Shown: in pieces, positions 1 through 9,229 of the stretch | Layout: the number at the start of each line of letters is the position of its first letter | How positions within the stretch are numbered: position 1 is the stretch's first letter | Source: Bradyrhizobium diazoefficiens | GTDB lineage: Bacteria; Pseudomonadota; Alphaproteobacteria; Rhizobiales; Xanthobacteraceae | Direction: 5' to 3' | Length of the DNA stretch: 64,000 bases | NCBI RefSeq assembly: GCF_016616235.1 | Contig: NZ_CP067100.1 | Span: 5,019,001 to 5,083,000, forward strand | Made by a program: the position numbers and the translations under genes | Notes under the pieces: model-generated | Databases searched by the model: none | What the model saw: only the letters and a program-made list of their open reading frames with translations | What the model was told of the DNA's origin: nothing

Positions 1-2
1 AC

Positions 3-1025
3 ATCAAGCTGGCCAGCGACTGGAGCAACGTTCTCGATGTGCGGCTCGAGACTGGCGCTCCGGTGACGGACTGCGACGCTGCCCGCCGCACCGTGGCGAC
101 TGCCGACGGCCGCGTCTATGCATTCGATCGCTTGCTGATCGCAACCGGGACCCGCCCTCGCCGCCTCACCCTGCTCGAGAACCTCGGAATTGACGTGCAA
201 TATCTGCGCAATGTCGAGGACGCGCTCCGCTTCCGCAAGTCGATCCGAGACAAGTCCCGCATCGTCATTGTCGGCGGCGGCGTGATCGGACTGGAGGCGG
301 CCTGTGCTGCGGCAAAGCACGGCTGCAGCGTCACCGTGATCGAGAGCGAGCCACGGCTTCTTGCGCGGGCGCTTCCGTCCCTTGTCAGCGACATCGTCGC
401 GACAAAGCACCGCAGCCATGGTGTCGAATTCGTCTTCGGAGTGACCGTGAGCGGCGGGACGTCGCGCAGCGTCCGACTGAGCAGTGGCGCGGAAATCCAG
501 GCCGATCTCGTCTTGATCGGCATCGGTGTCGAACCGGTGCCGACCGTTGCGGAGCGGCTCGGCCTGCCCGTCACTGCCGGCATCGCGGTCGATGCCTGCG
601 GACGCACGGCGGCGCCGGACGTCTTCTGCGCAGGCGATGCAGCCCTGCAATGGAGCCGTTGTCACGGCCGCACCATCCGCGTCGAAACCTGGGCCAATGC
701 CCAGAACCAGGCCATCGCGGTTGCCGGCAATATGATCGGCGAGCAGAACGAATATCTCGATCCGCCATGGTTCTGGACCGACCAATACGACCTCAACATC
801 CAGGTCGCCGGCGATATGCTGGACAGCGAGCACGTTCTCCGCGGCGAGCCGGCGTCCGGCCGTTTCTCAGTCATCGCGATGCGCGGGGCCCACTTGGTCG
901 GAGCGCTGTCGGTCAATGCCGCCAAGGACATGGCGATGCTGCGCAGGTTGCTCGCAGCCAACAAGCGCCCCGCCCGTGCCGACCTTGAATCCCCCAGCTT
1001 CGATCTACGAACAGCGCTGAAATGA
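3..1025 (+). CDS. FAD/NAD(P)H ferredoxin reductase of a ring-hydroxylating dioxygenase (5' partial)
   Basis: The reading frame is already open at the left edge (codons from position 3), so the N-terminal FAD-binding part lies outside the window; the GTG at 39 is only an internal codon. A second Rossmann motif, [10 protein letters not shown], is encoded near 273-302 and binds NAD(P)H. The late FAD motif FCAGDAA is near 627-647. This is the layout of the rubredoxin/ferredoxin reductase family that feeds electrons to a Rieske ferredoxin. The gene is followed after 31 bases by the dioxygenase alpha subunit, so it is read here as the reductase of that three-component enzyme. The family assignment is firm; the partner is inferred from context. 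Confidence 0.88.
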   Translation: MKLASDWSNVLDVRLETGAPVTDCDAARRTVATADGRVYAFDRLLIATGTRPRRLTLLENLGIDVQYLRNVEDALRFRKSIRDKSRIVIVGGGVIGLEAACAAAKHGCSVTVIESEPRLLARALPSLVSDIVATKHRSHGVEFVFGVTVSGGTSRSVRLSSGAEIQADLVLIGIGVEPVPTVAERLGLPVTAGIAVDACGRTAAPDVFCAGDAALQWSRCHGRTIRVETWANAQNQAIAVAGNMIGEQNEYLDPPWFWTDQYDLNIQVAGDMLDSEHVLRGEPASGRFSVIAMRGAHLVGALSVNAAKDMAMLRRLLAANKRPARADLESPSFDLRTALK

Positions 1026-1056
1026 CAAACAAGACTCTTCCAGGGAGAGACCGCCA

Positions 1057-2328
1057 ATGAACGCGCGCGAGCGGATGAATACGGCGCTCATGGTCGATGA
1101 GTCCAAACAGATCTTCAAGGTCTCGCGCCAGGCCTTTGTCGACCCCGACATTCTCGCGGCCGAGCGGAGCCGGATCTTCGACAAATGCTGGCTGTATCTC
1201 GGCCATAGTTCCGAGGTCCCCAAGCCCGGCGACTTTGTCACGCGCCAGGTCGGTGGCCGCAACATCCTGTTCGCACGGGACGCCAAGAGAACCCTGCGCG
1301 CCATGCTGAACACCTGTCCGCACCGCGGTGCGCAGGTCTGTCGCGAAAAGCATGGCAGTGCCAAATCATTCCAGTGCTTCTACCACGGCTGGGTGTTCGG
1401 CCTCGACGGAGGCCTGCGGAGCCAGCCGGGCGAGGCATCTTACGCGCCGGACTTCAAGGAACGCAGCACATCGAACATGCAGCAGGTCGCGCGCTTCGAG
1501 GGCTACCGCGACTTCAACTTCATCTGCTTCGACAAGAATGCCGAGAGTCTCGAGACCTATCTCGGCGCCGTGAAGGAATATCTCGACATCATCGCCGATC
1601 AGGCCGAAGCCGGCATGACAATCGTCGGTGGCACGCAGGAATACTCCATGCGCGCCAACTGGAAGCTGCTGACCGAGAACTCGATCGACGGCTATCACGC
1701 GCTCACCACGCATGCGACCTACTTCGACTATCTGAAAGCAACCAATGGCGGCCTCGCTCCGGTGCCGCTTGAAGGCGCCGCCCGCGACCTCGGGAATGGC
1801 CACGCCGTTTTGGAGTACAAGGCGCCCTGGGGGCGTCCGGTGGCGCAGTGGGTTCCGATGTGGGGCGAAGATGGCAAGAAGGAGGTCGACCGCCTGTATC
1901 AGGGGCTCGTCGCGCGGCACGGCGAGGAGCGCGCTAGGCGCATCGCGCTATTCAACCGCAATCTGTTCGTCTTTCCGAACCTCGTCGTCAACGACATCAT
2001 GGCGGTGACGGTTCGCACCTATTATCCAGTGGCGCCCGACTTCATGAACGTCAGCGCCTGGGCTTTGGCGCCGAAGGACGAAACCGACTGGGCCCGCAAG
2101 TACCGCCTGTTCAACTTCCTCGAATTCCTGGGGCCCGGCGGCTTCGCCACGCCCGACGACGTCGAGGCGTTGGAACAGTGCCAGCGTGGCTTCCGCAACT
2201 CGGCTGAGGCGCAGTGGAACGACATCTCGAAGGGGATGGGCAAGGAAGTCCCGGCTTACGATGACGAATTGCAGATGCGCGCGTTCTGGTCGAACTGGAA
2301 CAAGCGCGTTTTCCAGGCGTCAATCTGA
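1057..2328 (+). CDS. Aromatic ring-hydroxylating dioxygenase, Rieske alpha (catalytic) subunit
   Basis: 423 residues, normal for the family. The Rieske [2Fe-2S] ligands are C87/H89 and C107/H110. The mononuclear iron site begins at [13 protein letters not shown] (207-219), giving H214 and H219 as two of the 2-His-1-carboxylate ligands, with the bridging D211 between them. The ATG at 1057 is preceded by a GGGAGAG ribosome site. The enzyme would insert both atoms of O2 into an aromatic ring to give a cis-dihydrodiol. The small subunit, dehydrogenase and ferredoxin follow directly, so the whole enzyme system is encoded as an operon. The substrate cannot be read from sequence; extradiol-type proteins downstream point to a catechol intermediate. 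Confidence 0.95.
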   Translation: MNARERMNTALMVDESKQIFKVSRQAFVDPDILAAERSRIFDKCWLYLGHSSEVPKPGDFVTRQVGGRNILFARDAKRTLRAMLNTCPHRGAQVCREKHGSAKSFQCFYHGWVFGLDGGLRSQPGEASYAPDFKERSTSNMQQVARFEGYRDFNFICFDKNAESLETYLGAVKEYLDIIADQAEAGMTIVGGTQEYSMRANWKLLTENSIDGYHALTTHATYFDYLKATNGGLAPVPLEGAARDLGNGHAVLEYKAPWGRPVAQWVPMWGEDGKKEVDRLYQGLVARHGEERARRIALFNRNLFVFPNLVVNDIMAVTVRTYYPVAPDFMNVSAWALAPKDETDWARKYRLFNFLEFLGPGGFATPDDVEALEQCQRGFRNSAEAQWNDISKGMGKEVPAYDDELQMRAFWSNWNKRVFQASI

Positions 2329-2342
2329 GGGGGCAACAGGAT

Positions 2343-2828
2343 ATGCAAAACATCTCCCGTGCCGATATCGAGGACTTCCTGTTCGCCGAAGCCGAGTTAC
2401 TCGACGAATGGCGGCTGCCCGAGTGGCTCGAACTGTTCACCGAAGACGCCATCTACTACGTCCCGTCGACCGACGTTGCGCCGGACTCCTCACCCGACAA
2501 GAACCTGTTCTACGTGGCCGATGACCGCTTCCGCCTTTCGGAGCGCGTCAAGCGACTGATGAAACGAACCGCACACGCCGAATTTCCGCACTCCCGCACC
2601 CGCCATCTGGTCAGCAATGTCCGCATTCGCGGCCGCAGCGACTCCGAGCTGGAGGTCGGCTCAGCCTTCATCACGTATCGCACCAAGGATGGCATGACCG
2701 ATACCTACTTCGGCAGCAATCGCTACCGGATTGTCGTCGAGGACGGGCGCCTGCGAATCAAGGAGAAGCGCTGTCTCCTCGACAGCGAGGGCCTGCGCAC
2801 GCAGGGCCGCGTCAGCATCATTCTCTAG
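2343..2828 (+). CDS. Ring-hydroxylating dioxygenase beta (small) subunit
   Basis: 161 residues, the usual length of the cone-shaped NTF2-fold beta subunit that assembles with alpha as an alpha3beta3 hexamer. Typical features are the acidic N-terminal helix with EAELLDEWRLPEWL, the central FPHSRTRHLVSNVRI region, and a C-terminal strand that ends in VSIIL. It has no catalytic residues of its own. It starts 15 bases after the alpha stop and is certainly co-transcribed with it. Confidence 0.93.
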   Translation: MQNISRADIEDFLFAEAELLDEWRLPEWLELFTEDAIYYVPSTDVAPDSSPDKNLFYVADDRFRLSERVKRLMKRTAHAEFPHSRTRHLVSNVRIRGRSDSELEVGSAFITYRTKDGMTDTYFGSNRYRIVVEDGRLRIKEKRCLLDSEGLRTQGRVSIIL

Positions 2829-2832
2829 AGAC

Positions 2833-3603
2833 ATGACAGCAATGGACAGGAAGCTTCACCACAATGTGGCCATTGTCACCGGCGCAGCCAAGGGTATCGG
2901 CTTGGCCATCGCAGAGCGGTTGGCGCGGGACGGAGCCAAGCTCGTCATCGCCGATCTCGACGAGGGCGGGCTGAAGCAGGCATCGACCCATCTGAAGGAG
3001 AAGTATGGGGCCGAAGTCGCGAGCCGCGCCGGCGATCTCTCCGATCAAGGCACGGCGGAGAAGACCATCAACTTGGCGAGCGAAGTCTTCGGAAGAGTAG
3101 ACATCCTCGTCAACAACGCAGGCGGCGGCATCATCAAGGCTTTCGCCGAGCATTCGCCGGAGACATTGCGAACCACGATCGACCGCAATTTGTGGACCGT
3201 GCTGTGGTGCTCCTGGTACGCCGTGCCGAGGATGCGGGCACAACGCTACGGCCGCATCGTCAATCTCGGCGCTGATTCCGTGCGCAACGGCCTATGGGAT
3301 CATGCCGCCTACAACGCGGCCAAGGGCGGCGTGCATGGCTTGACCACCGGATTGGCGCGCGAGTTTGCCAAAGACGGCATCACCGTCAACACGGTCGCCC
3401 CCTGCGCGGTGAACACACCCCAGATGGTTGCGATTACCAAGAGCAGTCCGGAACTCGCCGCCAAATTCGTCAGCGTCATCCCCATGGGCCGTCCCGCGGA
3501 GATGGAGGAAGTCGCTTCCATGGTTTCTTACCTAGCCTCCGCCGAGGCCTCGTTCGTGACCGGCCAGGTCATTAGCGTCAACGGCGGAAGCACGATGCTA
3601 TAG
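2833..3603 (+). CDS. Short-chain dehydrogenase/reductase, probable cis-dihydrodiol dehydrogenase
   Basis: The ATG at 2833 lies 5 bases after the beta-subunit stop and gives 256 residues. The frame is open further upstream, but that part overlaps the beta subunit and has no SDR character. Visible motifs are the nucleotide-binding TGAAKGIG, NNAG and the catalytic YNAAK; the SDR serine is probably the one in GADSVRNG, one residue closer to the tyrosine than usual. Sitting inside the dioxygenase operon, it is the natural candidate to oxidise the cis-diol to a catechol with NAD+. The role is inferred from position; the SDR family is certain. Confidence 0.85.
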   Translation: MTAMDRKLHHNVAIVTGAAKGIGLAIAERLARDGAKLVIADLDEGGLKQASTHLKEKYGAEVASRAGDLSDQGTAEKTINLASEVFGRVDILVNNAGGGIIKAFAEHSPETLRTTIDRNLWTVLWCSWYAVPRMRAQRYGRIVNLGADSVRNGLWDHAAYNAAKGGVHGLTTGLAREFAKDGITVNTVAPCAVNTPQMVAITKSSPELAAKFVSVIPMGRPAEMEEVASMVSYLASAEASFVTGQVISVNGGSTML

Positions 3604-3613
3604 GTCCATTCGA

Positions 3614-3928
3614 ATGGGCGGAACAATTCTTCTCTGCGCTGCAGACGAAGTCGTCGAAGGCGAAATCAAGCAGGCTACCCTGCCCGATGGCTCCAACGTT
3701 GCGCTCTATCGCGTTGACGGAGCGATCTACGCCACGGCAGATATGTGCACGCATGGCGAAGCTTCACTGTCGCTCGAGGGTCTCCTGACGGGAAAAATAG
3801 TGGAATGCACATTCCATTTCGGGACCTTCGACGTGACCACTGGCGCACCGACCGGTATGCCCTGCGAAATTCCGTTGAAGACCTATCCGGTGACGATCGT
3901 CGACGGACAGGTCCAGATCGAGGTCTAA
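3614..3928 (+). CDS. Rieske [2Fe-2S] ferredoxin of the dioxygenase
   Basis: 104 residues, a free-standing Rieske ferredoxin. Cluster ligands are C45/H47 in CTHGEASLSLEG and C65/H68 in CTFHFG, with the standard 17-residue spacing between pairs. It carries electrons from the reductase at the left edge to the alpha subunit. It is encoded 10 bases after the SDR and one base before the TetR gene, inside the same operon. Confidence 0.95.
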   Translation: MGGTILLCAADEVVEGEIKQATLPDGSNVALYRVDGAIYATADMCTHGEASLSLEGLLTGKIVECTFHFGTFDVTTGAPTGMPCEIPLKTYPVTIVDGQVQIEV

Positions 3929-3929
3929 G

Positions 3930-4610
3930 ATGCCAAATCGCCCCGACCATCTCTCTTCCCCGCGAAAATCCACGCGCCGGCCGCTCAGCCCGACGCGGCG
4001 GCGGACTCAGGCCGAGCGCACGGAAGCCACGCGCACGCAGCTGCTCAAGGCGGCTGCCAATCTCATTCGCCGTCGCGGTTATGCCAGGTTCCGGACGGCG
4101 GACGTCGCTGCCGAAGCCGGAATGTCGCGCGGCGCGCAGCTGCATCATTTCCCAACTAAGGATTCGCTCGTCGTCGCCACGCTCGAATACGTATTCGAGC
4201 AGGCGCAGATCATGAGCCGCAAGCGCGCCGCTGCCGTCAACCGTCCGCGCGACCTGATCGAATCCGTCATCGAAGACGCTCGCGAGTTCTTCTTCAGCGA
4301 GCATTTCATGGTTGCCATCGACATCGTGCTGTCGACCTCCACGGACGAAGCCGTCCGCAAGCAGATTCTCGAAATTTCCCGGAAGGCGCGGCGCCCCGTT
4401 GAAACGGCCTGGACCGAGGCCTTAGTGGCCAGCGGAGTGCACGCCTCGCTCGCGGCCGACATCGTCGCCCTGACGCTGAGCCTCGTCCGCGGCATGGCAT
4501 TGCGCACGCTCTGGGACAACGACCCGAAATGGTTCGACGAGCTGTTCTCGGTGTGGCGGCGGATGATCAAGATCTTCCTGGAATCGCAATCAAGGGCGCG
4601 GGCGAGATGA
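3930..4610 (+). CDS. TetR/AcrR-family transcriptional regulator
   Basis: 226 residues. The N-terminal helix-turn-helix spans about residues 30-75, with LIRRRGYARFRTADVAAEAG and then a recognition helix containing SRGAQLHHFPTKDSL. An arginine-rich extension of about 25 residues precedes it. The C-terminal half is the ligand-binding, dimerising domain. The gene lies within the catabolic operon, one base after the ferredoxin and overlapping the next gene by ATGA. It probably senses a pathway substrate or intermediate and represses the operon, whose promoter is outside the window. Confidence 0.9.
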   Translation: MPNRPDHLSSPRKSTRRPLSPTRRRTQAERTEATRTQLLKAAANLIRRRGYARFRTADVAAEAGMSRGAQLHHFPTKDSLVVATLEYVFEQAQIMSRKRAAAVNRPRDLIESVIEDAREFFFSEHFMVAIDIVLSTSTDEAVRKQILEISRKARRPVETAWTEALVASGVHASLAADIVALTLSLVRGMALRTLWDNDPKWFDELFSVWRRMIKIFLESQSRARAR

Positions 4611-5473
4611 ACAACGGCCACGCGACACCGCTGATTACATCGGTCTGCTACGTCCGGCTGGCGGTCAGTGAACTGCACGGCAGCGCGCGCTTCATGTCGG
4701 ACATCTTCGGCCTGCAGCGCGTGGCGGACCAGGACGGTGAGATCGCGTTTCGTTCGGACCACCGCTACCGCACCGTAAGCCTCGGGAGCCACGAGAGCGT
4801 TGGCATAGAGGTATGGGACGACGAGGCACTAGAGACCGTCGGCAAACGTCTGCGTGATCTCGGCTTTGCAGTGAAGGACGCCGAGCCGGCCGAATGCCGG
4901 CGACGGTATGTCCAGTCCGCGTTGCTAGCCGAAGATGCTTCGAAGAACCGGATAGACCTCGTGGTGCGTCCCAGCCACAGCGGCCGCCGCTATTTTCCCA
5001 GCCGTGACGCCGGCATCGTGCAATTTCATAGCGTCGGGCTTCGCACCACCGACCACGTCCGCGATATGGCTTTCTGGAAAGCCATTGGCGCCGGGGTCAG
5101 CGACTGGGTCGGCGACATCGCCTATCTGCGGATCGACGGGATGCATCACCGCATCGCGCTGTACCCGTCGAAACGTAATGGGCTGCTCTATGCGGCGTTC
5201 GAGGTCGAGGCGCTCGATCAGATCATGCAGAACAGCTATTTCATGCAGGAGAGCCAGATCAGGATCGTGCAAGGCCCCGGACGCGAAGCCGCATCGCGCC
5301 AGATCTTCCTGCACGTCGAAGGTCCGGACGGCCTGATCCTTTCCTATGTCAACGGCATGGCGGAATATGGCGACAAGCCGCGGCTGGCGCGGCAATTCCC
5401 GCTGACGGCGACATCGCTCTGTGACTGGGGCAGCGAAAGCAGTGACGTGCCGGAATTGAGCGCACCTGTCTAA
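4607..5473 (+). CDS. Vicinal-oxygen-chelate protein, extradiol-dioxygenase-like, with altered metal site
   Basis: The ATG at 4607 overlaps the TetR stop by four bases (ATGA), giving 288 residues; an upstream in-frame start would lie deep in the TetR gene. The protein has two VOC modules in tandem, like BphC-type extradiol dioxygenases. Iron ligands expected from the family are H141 (FHSVG) and one of H180/H181 (MHHRIA). The third ligand, a glutamate in the C-terminal GPDGxxxEY motif, is serine here (S246, GPDGLILSY). The next gene, a paralogue, keeps that glutamate. It may therefore be a structural partner, a non-oxygenase VOC enzyme or a degenerate copy. Confidence 0.8.
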   Translation: MNNGHATPLITSVCYVRLAVSELHGSARFMSDIFGLQRVADQDGEIAFRSDHRYRTVSLGSHESVGIEVWDDEALETVGKRLRDLGFAVKDAEPAECRRRYVQSALLAEDASKNRIDLVVRPSHSGRRYFPSRDAGIVQFHSVGLRTTDHVRDMAFWKAIGAGVSDWVGDIAYLRIDGMHHRIALYPSKRNGLLYAAFEVEALDQIMQNSYFMQESQIRIVQGPGREAASRQIFLHVEGPDGLILSYVNGMAEYGDKPRLARQFPLTATSLCDWGSESSDVPELSAPV

Positions 5474-5489
5474 CAGTAGGGAAGAACAC

Positions 5490-6350
5490 ATGATCCAGCT
5501 CAAGGATGTCAGCTACGTCCGTCTCGGCTCCCCCGACCTGGAATCGGCCGAGAACTTTGCGATCGCCTGTCTCGGCCTGCAGATCGCCGAGCGAGGCAAG
5601 AAGGAGCTCTATCTCCGCTCCGACGACCGCGCACATACCCTGTGTTATTCGGAAGGCGATGCACGCAGCCAGGCCGTCGGCTTCGAGGTCGAGGATGAGG
5701 CAAGCCTGCAGGAAGCGGCGTCCACGCTTGAATCGCTCGGCCACGCCGTCCATGCCGGCACCGCCCAGGAGGCCGAGCAGCGCAAGGTGAGGACCTTCAT
5801 CGGCTTCCGTGATCCGACCGGAAACCACATCGAGCTCGTGGTGCGGCCGGAGCGCAGCGGACGGCGTTATTTCGCCAGCCGCGACGCCGGTATTACTGGC
5901 TTCAGCCATATCGGGCTGAACTCGACCGATCCGGCACGCGACGAGCGATTTTGGACCCAGGTCTGCAACGCCCGCGTCAGCGACCGCATCGGCGATATTC
6001 CCCTGATGCGCGTCAACGCCATCCACCACACCATTGCGCTGGTCCGGGCGCCGAGCGCCGGCATCCAGCACATCAACCATCAGGTCGAGAGCAGCGACGA
6101 CGTACTGCGCTCCTACTACTTCCTCAATGAGAAGCGCGTGCCAATCGTGTTCGGCCCCGGCCGGCATCCGACCTCGGGCGCCCGGTTTCTCTATTTCAGG
6201 GGGCCGGACGGCATGATCTTCGAGTATTCGGTCGGCGTCGTCGAAATCGCGGATGAAGCGACGCACCGGCCGCGGCAATTCGGCTTCGAGCCGACCAGCT
6301 TCTGCATGTGGGGCGCCAAACCCGCTGGCATGACGCTGCCAAACAACTGA
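5490..6350 (+). CDS. Extradiol (catechol 2,3-type) ring-cleavage dioxygenase, VOC superfamily
   Basis: 286 residues with two VOC modules. The full Fe(II) triad is visible: H140 (FSHIG), H179 or H180 (IHHTIA) and E245 (GPDGMIFEY). It should open a catechol ring next to the hydroxyls. It starts 16 bases after its paralogue with a GGGAAG ribosome site, and completes a dioxygenase, dehydrogenase and ring-cleavage sequence in one operon. The exact catechol is unknown. Confidence 0.87.
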   Translation: MIQLKDVSYVRLGSPDLESAENFAIACLGLQIAERGKKELYLRSDDRAHTLCYSEGDARSQAVGFEVEDEASLQEAASTLESLGHAVHAGTAQEAEQRKVRTFIGFRDPTGNHIELVVRPERSGRRYFASRDAGITGFSHIGLNSTDPARDERFWTQVCNARVSDRIGDIPLMRVNAIHHTIALVRAPSAGIQHINHQVESSDDVLRSYYFLNEKRVPIVFGPGRHPTSGARFLYFRGPDGMIFEYSVGVVEIADEATHRPRQFGFEPTSFCMWGAKPAGMTLPNN

Positions 6351-6398
6351 ACAACACGGGCGCTTCAAGAACGAGTGAAGCAACATCGGCGAGGGACA

Positions 6399-7174
6399 AT
6401 GGATGTGGGTTTGGAAGGCCGCAACGCCGTCGTCTGCGCGGCAAGCCAGGGGCTCGGCAGGGCGAGCGCAATGGCACTGGCGCGTGAAGGTCTCTTCATC
6501 GCCGCGCGGCGACGCGAGGTGCTGGAGGTCACCGCCGACGAGATCGCCGCCGCGACAGGAAATCGACCACGCACCATCGTAGCGGACGTCACCACAAAGG
6601 AAGGACCGGACGCGCTGTTGGCAGCTTGTCCTGCCCCGGACATCCTCGTCAACAACGCGGGCGGGCCACCGCCGGGCGATTTCCGCAAATTCGAGCGCGG
6701 GGATTGGATCAAGGCGCTCGACCCCAACATGCTTGCGCCTATTGCGATCATCAAGGCGACGCTCGATGGCATGATTGAGCGCAGATTTTGACGCATCGTT
6801 AACGTGACGTCTCATGCAGTGAAGGCGCCTGTCGCCATGCTTGCGCTATCTAACGGCGCCCGCACAGGTCTTGCCGGCTTTGTTGCCGGATTGGCCCGCT
6901 CGGTTGCCGAGCACAATGTGACCATCAATAATTTGTTGCCAGGCACGTTCGATACTGACCGGCTGAAATCCAATCTGGCGGCGGTGGCAAAGAAAATTCA
7001 TCGCGCACCGTCGCGGAACTGACCGAGGAAATCAGGACCGCAAACCCGACGAAACGGTTCGGTCATCCGAACGAGTTCGGGGCAACCTGCGCCTTTCTTT
7101 GCTCAGCCCAGGCCGGGTACATCACCGGTCAAAACATCCTGATCGATGGCGGTGCCTATCCCGGGACGTTCTGA
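6399..7174 (+). pseudogene. SDR-family oxidoreductase, broken by a nonsense codon and a frameshift
   Basis: From ATG 6399 the frame encodes a typical SDR N-terminus (AASQGLG, DILVNNAGG). It then meets an in-frame TGA at 6789-6791 where family members have glycine (RRF-stop-RIVNVTS). The same frame goes on with VNVTSHAVKAP, SNGARTGLAGF and INNLLPG, so one base change explains the stop. Near 7004 the frame slips, and the true C-terminus (ELTEEIRTANPTKRFGHP, then NILIDGGAYPGTF) continues in another frame to the TGA at 7172. The catalytic Tyr-x-x-x-Lys is atypical (SNGAR), as in some FabG-like SDRs. Two independent lesions indicate a dead gene at the end of the dioxygenase operon. Confidence 0.88.
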
Positions 7175-7196
7175 TCTCGGCAAGAGATACTGCTCC

Positions 7197-7690
7197 CTAC
7201 AAGCCGCTCTCAGCCGTAACCCTCTGCACGACGCCGGCAAACTCTTCCACCAGACAAGAAACCGGCCGTTTTGTTCCTTCAGCAACCGTGCGACACCTTG
7301 CAGGCTTGGCGCGAAGGGACGCCTCACGAGATCATTGGTTCGCGCACTGAGCAGGCCGAGGCCATCAAGAATCGCGATGCCGGCACCGGGCTGCACGAGT
7401 TCGCAGGCGATACTCGACTGCGACGCCTCGACGGCGATGCGCAAGCGTAGATTGGCTTCAGCAAAGGCGATGACGATTGCGGCCCCGATCGACAAATGCG
7501 GACCGGGACAGATCACTGGCTCGTCCGCAAGATCGGGCGCGCTCAATGCAGCCTTGACTGCAAGCCGGTGACCGATCGGAAGCACGCAGCCAAGCCTCGC
7601 TCGGCCTCAGAGCCGATGGCGGCAATAATTAGTTCCTTCTGCGCATGCCCGGGATGAGTGTCCTGCTCGCCGACCACCCGGAGGTTTCTG
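7197..7690 (-). pseudogene. LysR-type regulator remnant, N-terminus lost and frameshifted
   Basis: On the minus strand, the middle section encodes a LysR effector-binding domain (VLPIGHRLAVKAA, SAPDLADEPVI, VQPGAGIAILDGLG). Its natural C-terminus (RPVSCLVEEFAGVVQRV, then TAESGL and a stop at 7197-7199) is in a different frame. An upstream stretch (VVGEQDTHPGHAQKELI) is in a third frame before about 7610. No helix-turn-helix is present. At least two frameshifts and loss of the DNA-binding domain mark it as a pseudogene. It converges on the SDR pseudogene and sits at the junction with the repair block; its upstream limit is approximate. Confidence 0.75.
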
Positions 7691-7737
7691 TCATTGCCGA
7701 GGCTTCTTTCACGTCCATGTGGCTCTCCTACTCCGCC

Positions 7738-8682
7738 TCAGGCCGACTTCCGCTGCGGCTTGGCCGCATGCTTCTTCGCCGCGGCCTCCTTCGCCGGCTT
7801 CTTGCCGGCGATGGGCATCAGCATCTCTTTCTGGCCGGCAGCGGCCTTGCGCGGCCTCTTGGCCGATTTCTTCGGAGCCGCCTGGTTCTCGGCCGCTGCT
7901 ACGGCTGTAGCGCCGCCCACGCTCTTGCGAAGCGCGTCCATCAGATCGACCACGTTCTCGCCCTTCGGCCGTTCCTTCGGCCGGATGACCTTGCCAGCCC
8001 TCTTCTGGTTGATGAGGTCGACCAGAGCCGTCTCGTAGTGGTCCTCGAACTTGTCGGGTTCGAACCGGCCGGCCTTCTGGTTCACGATGTGCTTGGCCAG
8101 CTCGAGCATGTCCTTCGTGACCTTCACGTCCTGAATCTCGTCGAAATACTCTGCCGGGTCCCGGACCTCGTAGGGATACCGCAGCAGGGTGCCGATCAGG
8201 CCCTTGTCGCGCGGCTCGAGCGCGATGATGTGCTCGCGGCTGGTCAGCACGAGCCGGCCGATCGCGACCTTGTCCATTTCGCGGATGGTCTCGCGCATCA
8301 CCGCGAAGGCGTCATGCCCGACCTTGCCGTCGGGGCGGAGGTAGTACGGCCGGATCAGGTACCGGGGGTCGATGTCGCTGCGGTCGACGAACTCGTCGAT
8401 CTCGATGGTGCGCGTGGATTCGAGCGCGACCTCCTCGAGCTCCTCCTTCGTGACCTCGATGTACTGGCCCTTTTCGACCTCGTAGCCCTTGACGATGTCC
8501 TCGTTCGGCACCTCGTCCCCGGTGTCGGCGTCGACCTTCAGGTACTTGATCCGGTGGCCGGTCTGCCGGTTGAGCTGGTTGAACGAGATCTTCTCGCTCT
8601 CGGAGGTGGCGGGGTATAGCGCCACCGGACAGGTGACGAGGGACAGTCGAAGGAAGCCTTTCCAGTTGGCGCGAGGGGCCAT
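7738..8682 (-). CDS. ku: Ku, non-homologous end-joining protein
   Basis: 314 residues with the bacterial Ku core: N-terminal MAPRANWKGFLRLSL, YLKVDADTGDEVP, GKVGHDAFAVMRE and MLELAKHIVNQKAGRF. A lysine/alanine-rich tail from about residue 260 (KKSAKRPRKAA, KKPAKEAAAKKHAAK) is usual in rhizobial Ku and contacts DNA. It rings broken DNA ends as a homodimer and recruits LigD, encoded intact at 33201. It is divergent from the small gene at 8818, and a LexA-type box lies in the shared intergenic region. A 13-codon remnant of a second ku lies at 30114-30152. Confidence 0.97.
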   Translation of the reverse strand: MAPRANWKGFLRLSLVTCPVALYPATSESEKISFNQLNRQTGHRIKYLKVDADTGDEVPNEDIVKGYEVEKGQYIEVTKEELEEVALESTRTIEIDEFVDRSDIDPRYLIRPYYLRPDGKVGHDAFAVMRETIREMDKVAIGRLVLTSREHIIALEPRDKGLIGTLLRYPYEVRDPAEYFDEIQDVKVTKDMLELAKHIVNQKAGRFEPDKFEDHYETALVDLINQKRAGKVIRPKERPKGENVVDLMDALRKSVGGATAVAAAENQAAPKKSAKRPRKAAAGQKEMLMPIAGKKPAKEAAAKKHAAKPQRKSA

Positions 8683-8794
8683 GCACGCAGAACTCCGGTT
8701 CGAGGCGGCCTGGATTTAAGACGAACGAGGTTGCCCGGTTCCGACACGGCGCCCTCCTCCAACGGAATCTTTTTCGCGGTGTATCGACTCTTTT

Positions 8795-8809
8795 GTTCTT
8801 GGTGTGTTC
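8795..8809 (+). promoter_or_regulatory. LexA (SOS) box, GTTC-N7-GTTC
   Basis: GTTC at 8795-8798 and GTTC at 8806-8809 are exactly seven bases apart, the direct-repeat operator bound by alphaproteobacterial LexA. It lies 113 bases upstream of the ku start and 8 bases before the ATG at 8818. It could put either or both genes under DNA-damage control. Eight fixed bases occur by chance about once or twice in 64 kb, so intergenic position next to ku is the main support. Confidence 0.55.
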
Positions 8810-8817
8810 TATGAAGC

Positions 8818-9015
8818 ATGACGGACAGACCCGCGAGCTGGCGCATGCCGACCCCGAAGCAGATGCAAAAGATGGCCGCCGCCGTCGGCAGAAATGCGCC
8901 TCCGAATCCGGGATTGGCTCCGGACGCCGACCTGCCGCCGGAATACTGGCAGGCGCTCCTGGAAGACCCCGCGCCGGAGCTCGGCCGGCCCCCTCCGGAC
9001 CGACGCTGCGGCTGA
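8818..9015 (+). CDS. Small hypothetical protein
   Basis: 65 residues from ATG 8818. The N-terminal half (TPKQMQKMAAAVGRN) looks helical and the rest is proline-rich (APDADLPPEYWQALLEDP). I do not recognise a family. It is divergent from ku, with the LexA-type box immediately upstream, so it may be a damage-inducible accessory. No clear ribosome site is visible in the short leader. Confidence 0.5.
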   Translation: MTDRPASWRMPTPKQMQKMAAAVGRNAPPNPGLAPDADLPPEYWQALLEDPAPELGRPPPDRRCG

Positions 9016-9041
9016 ACCAAATAAGCCAGCATCTCCTCAGG

Positions 9042-9218
9042 GTGAACTGCCGCCGCTGCGGGCGCGTCGTCGAGATCCAGAAGGCTGACGCCACGCGGCT
9101 GTACGGTCCGGACGCCGTCTGGAAAGACGTCGGCCAGCGTCTGCTGGACAACACCTGCACGCAGCGGACGGGCCGCCATGAGGAGGACGGCTGCTGGCCG
9201 TCCTATGACATGCCATAG
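9042..9218 (+). CDS. Small CxxC protein of unknown function
   Basis: The frame encodes a compact protein-like stretch: NCRRCGRVVEIQKADA, VWKDVGQRLLDNT and HEEDGCWPSYD. I place the start at GTG 9042, giving 58 residues, because upstream codons overlap the previous gene and lack protein character; CTG or ATA starts slightly upstream are possible. Two cysteines (CRRC) plus later Cys and His residues suggest a metal-binding knuckle. No function is assigned. Confidence 0.5.
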   Translation: MNCRRCGRVVEIQKADATRLYGPDAVWKDVGQRLLDNTCTQRTGRHEEDGCWPSYDMP

Positions 9219-9229
9219 GCGGCCGGCCG

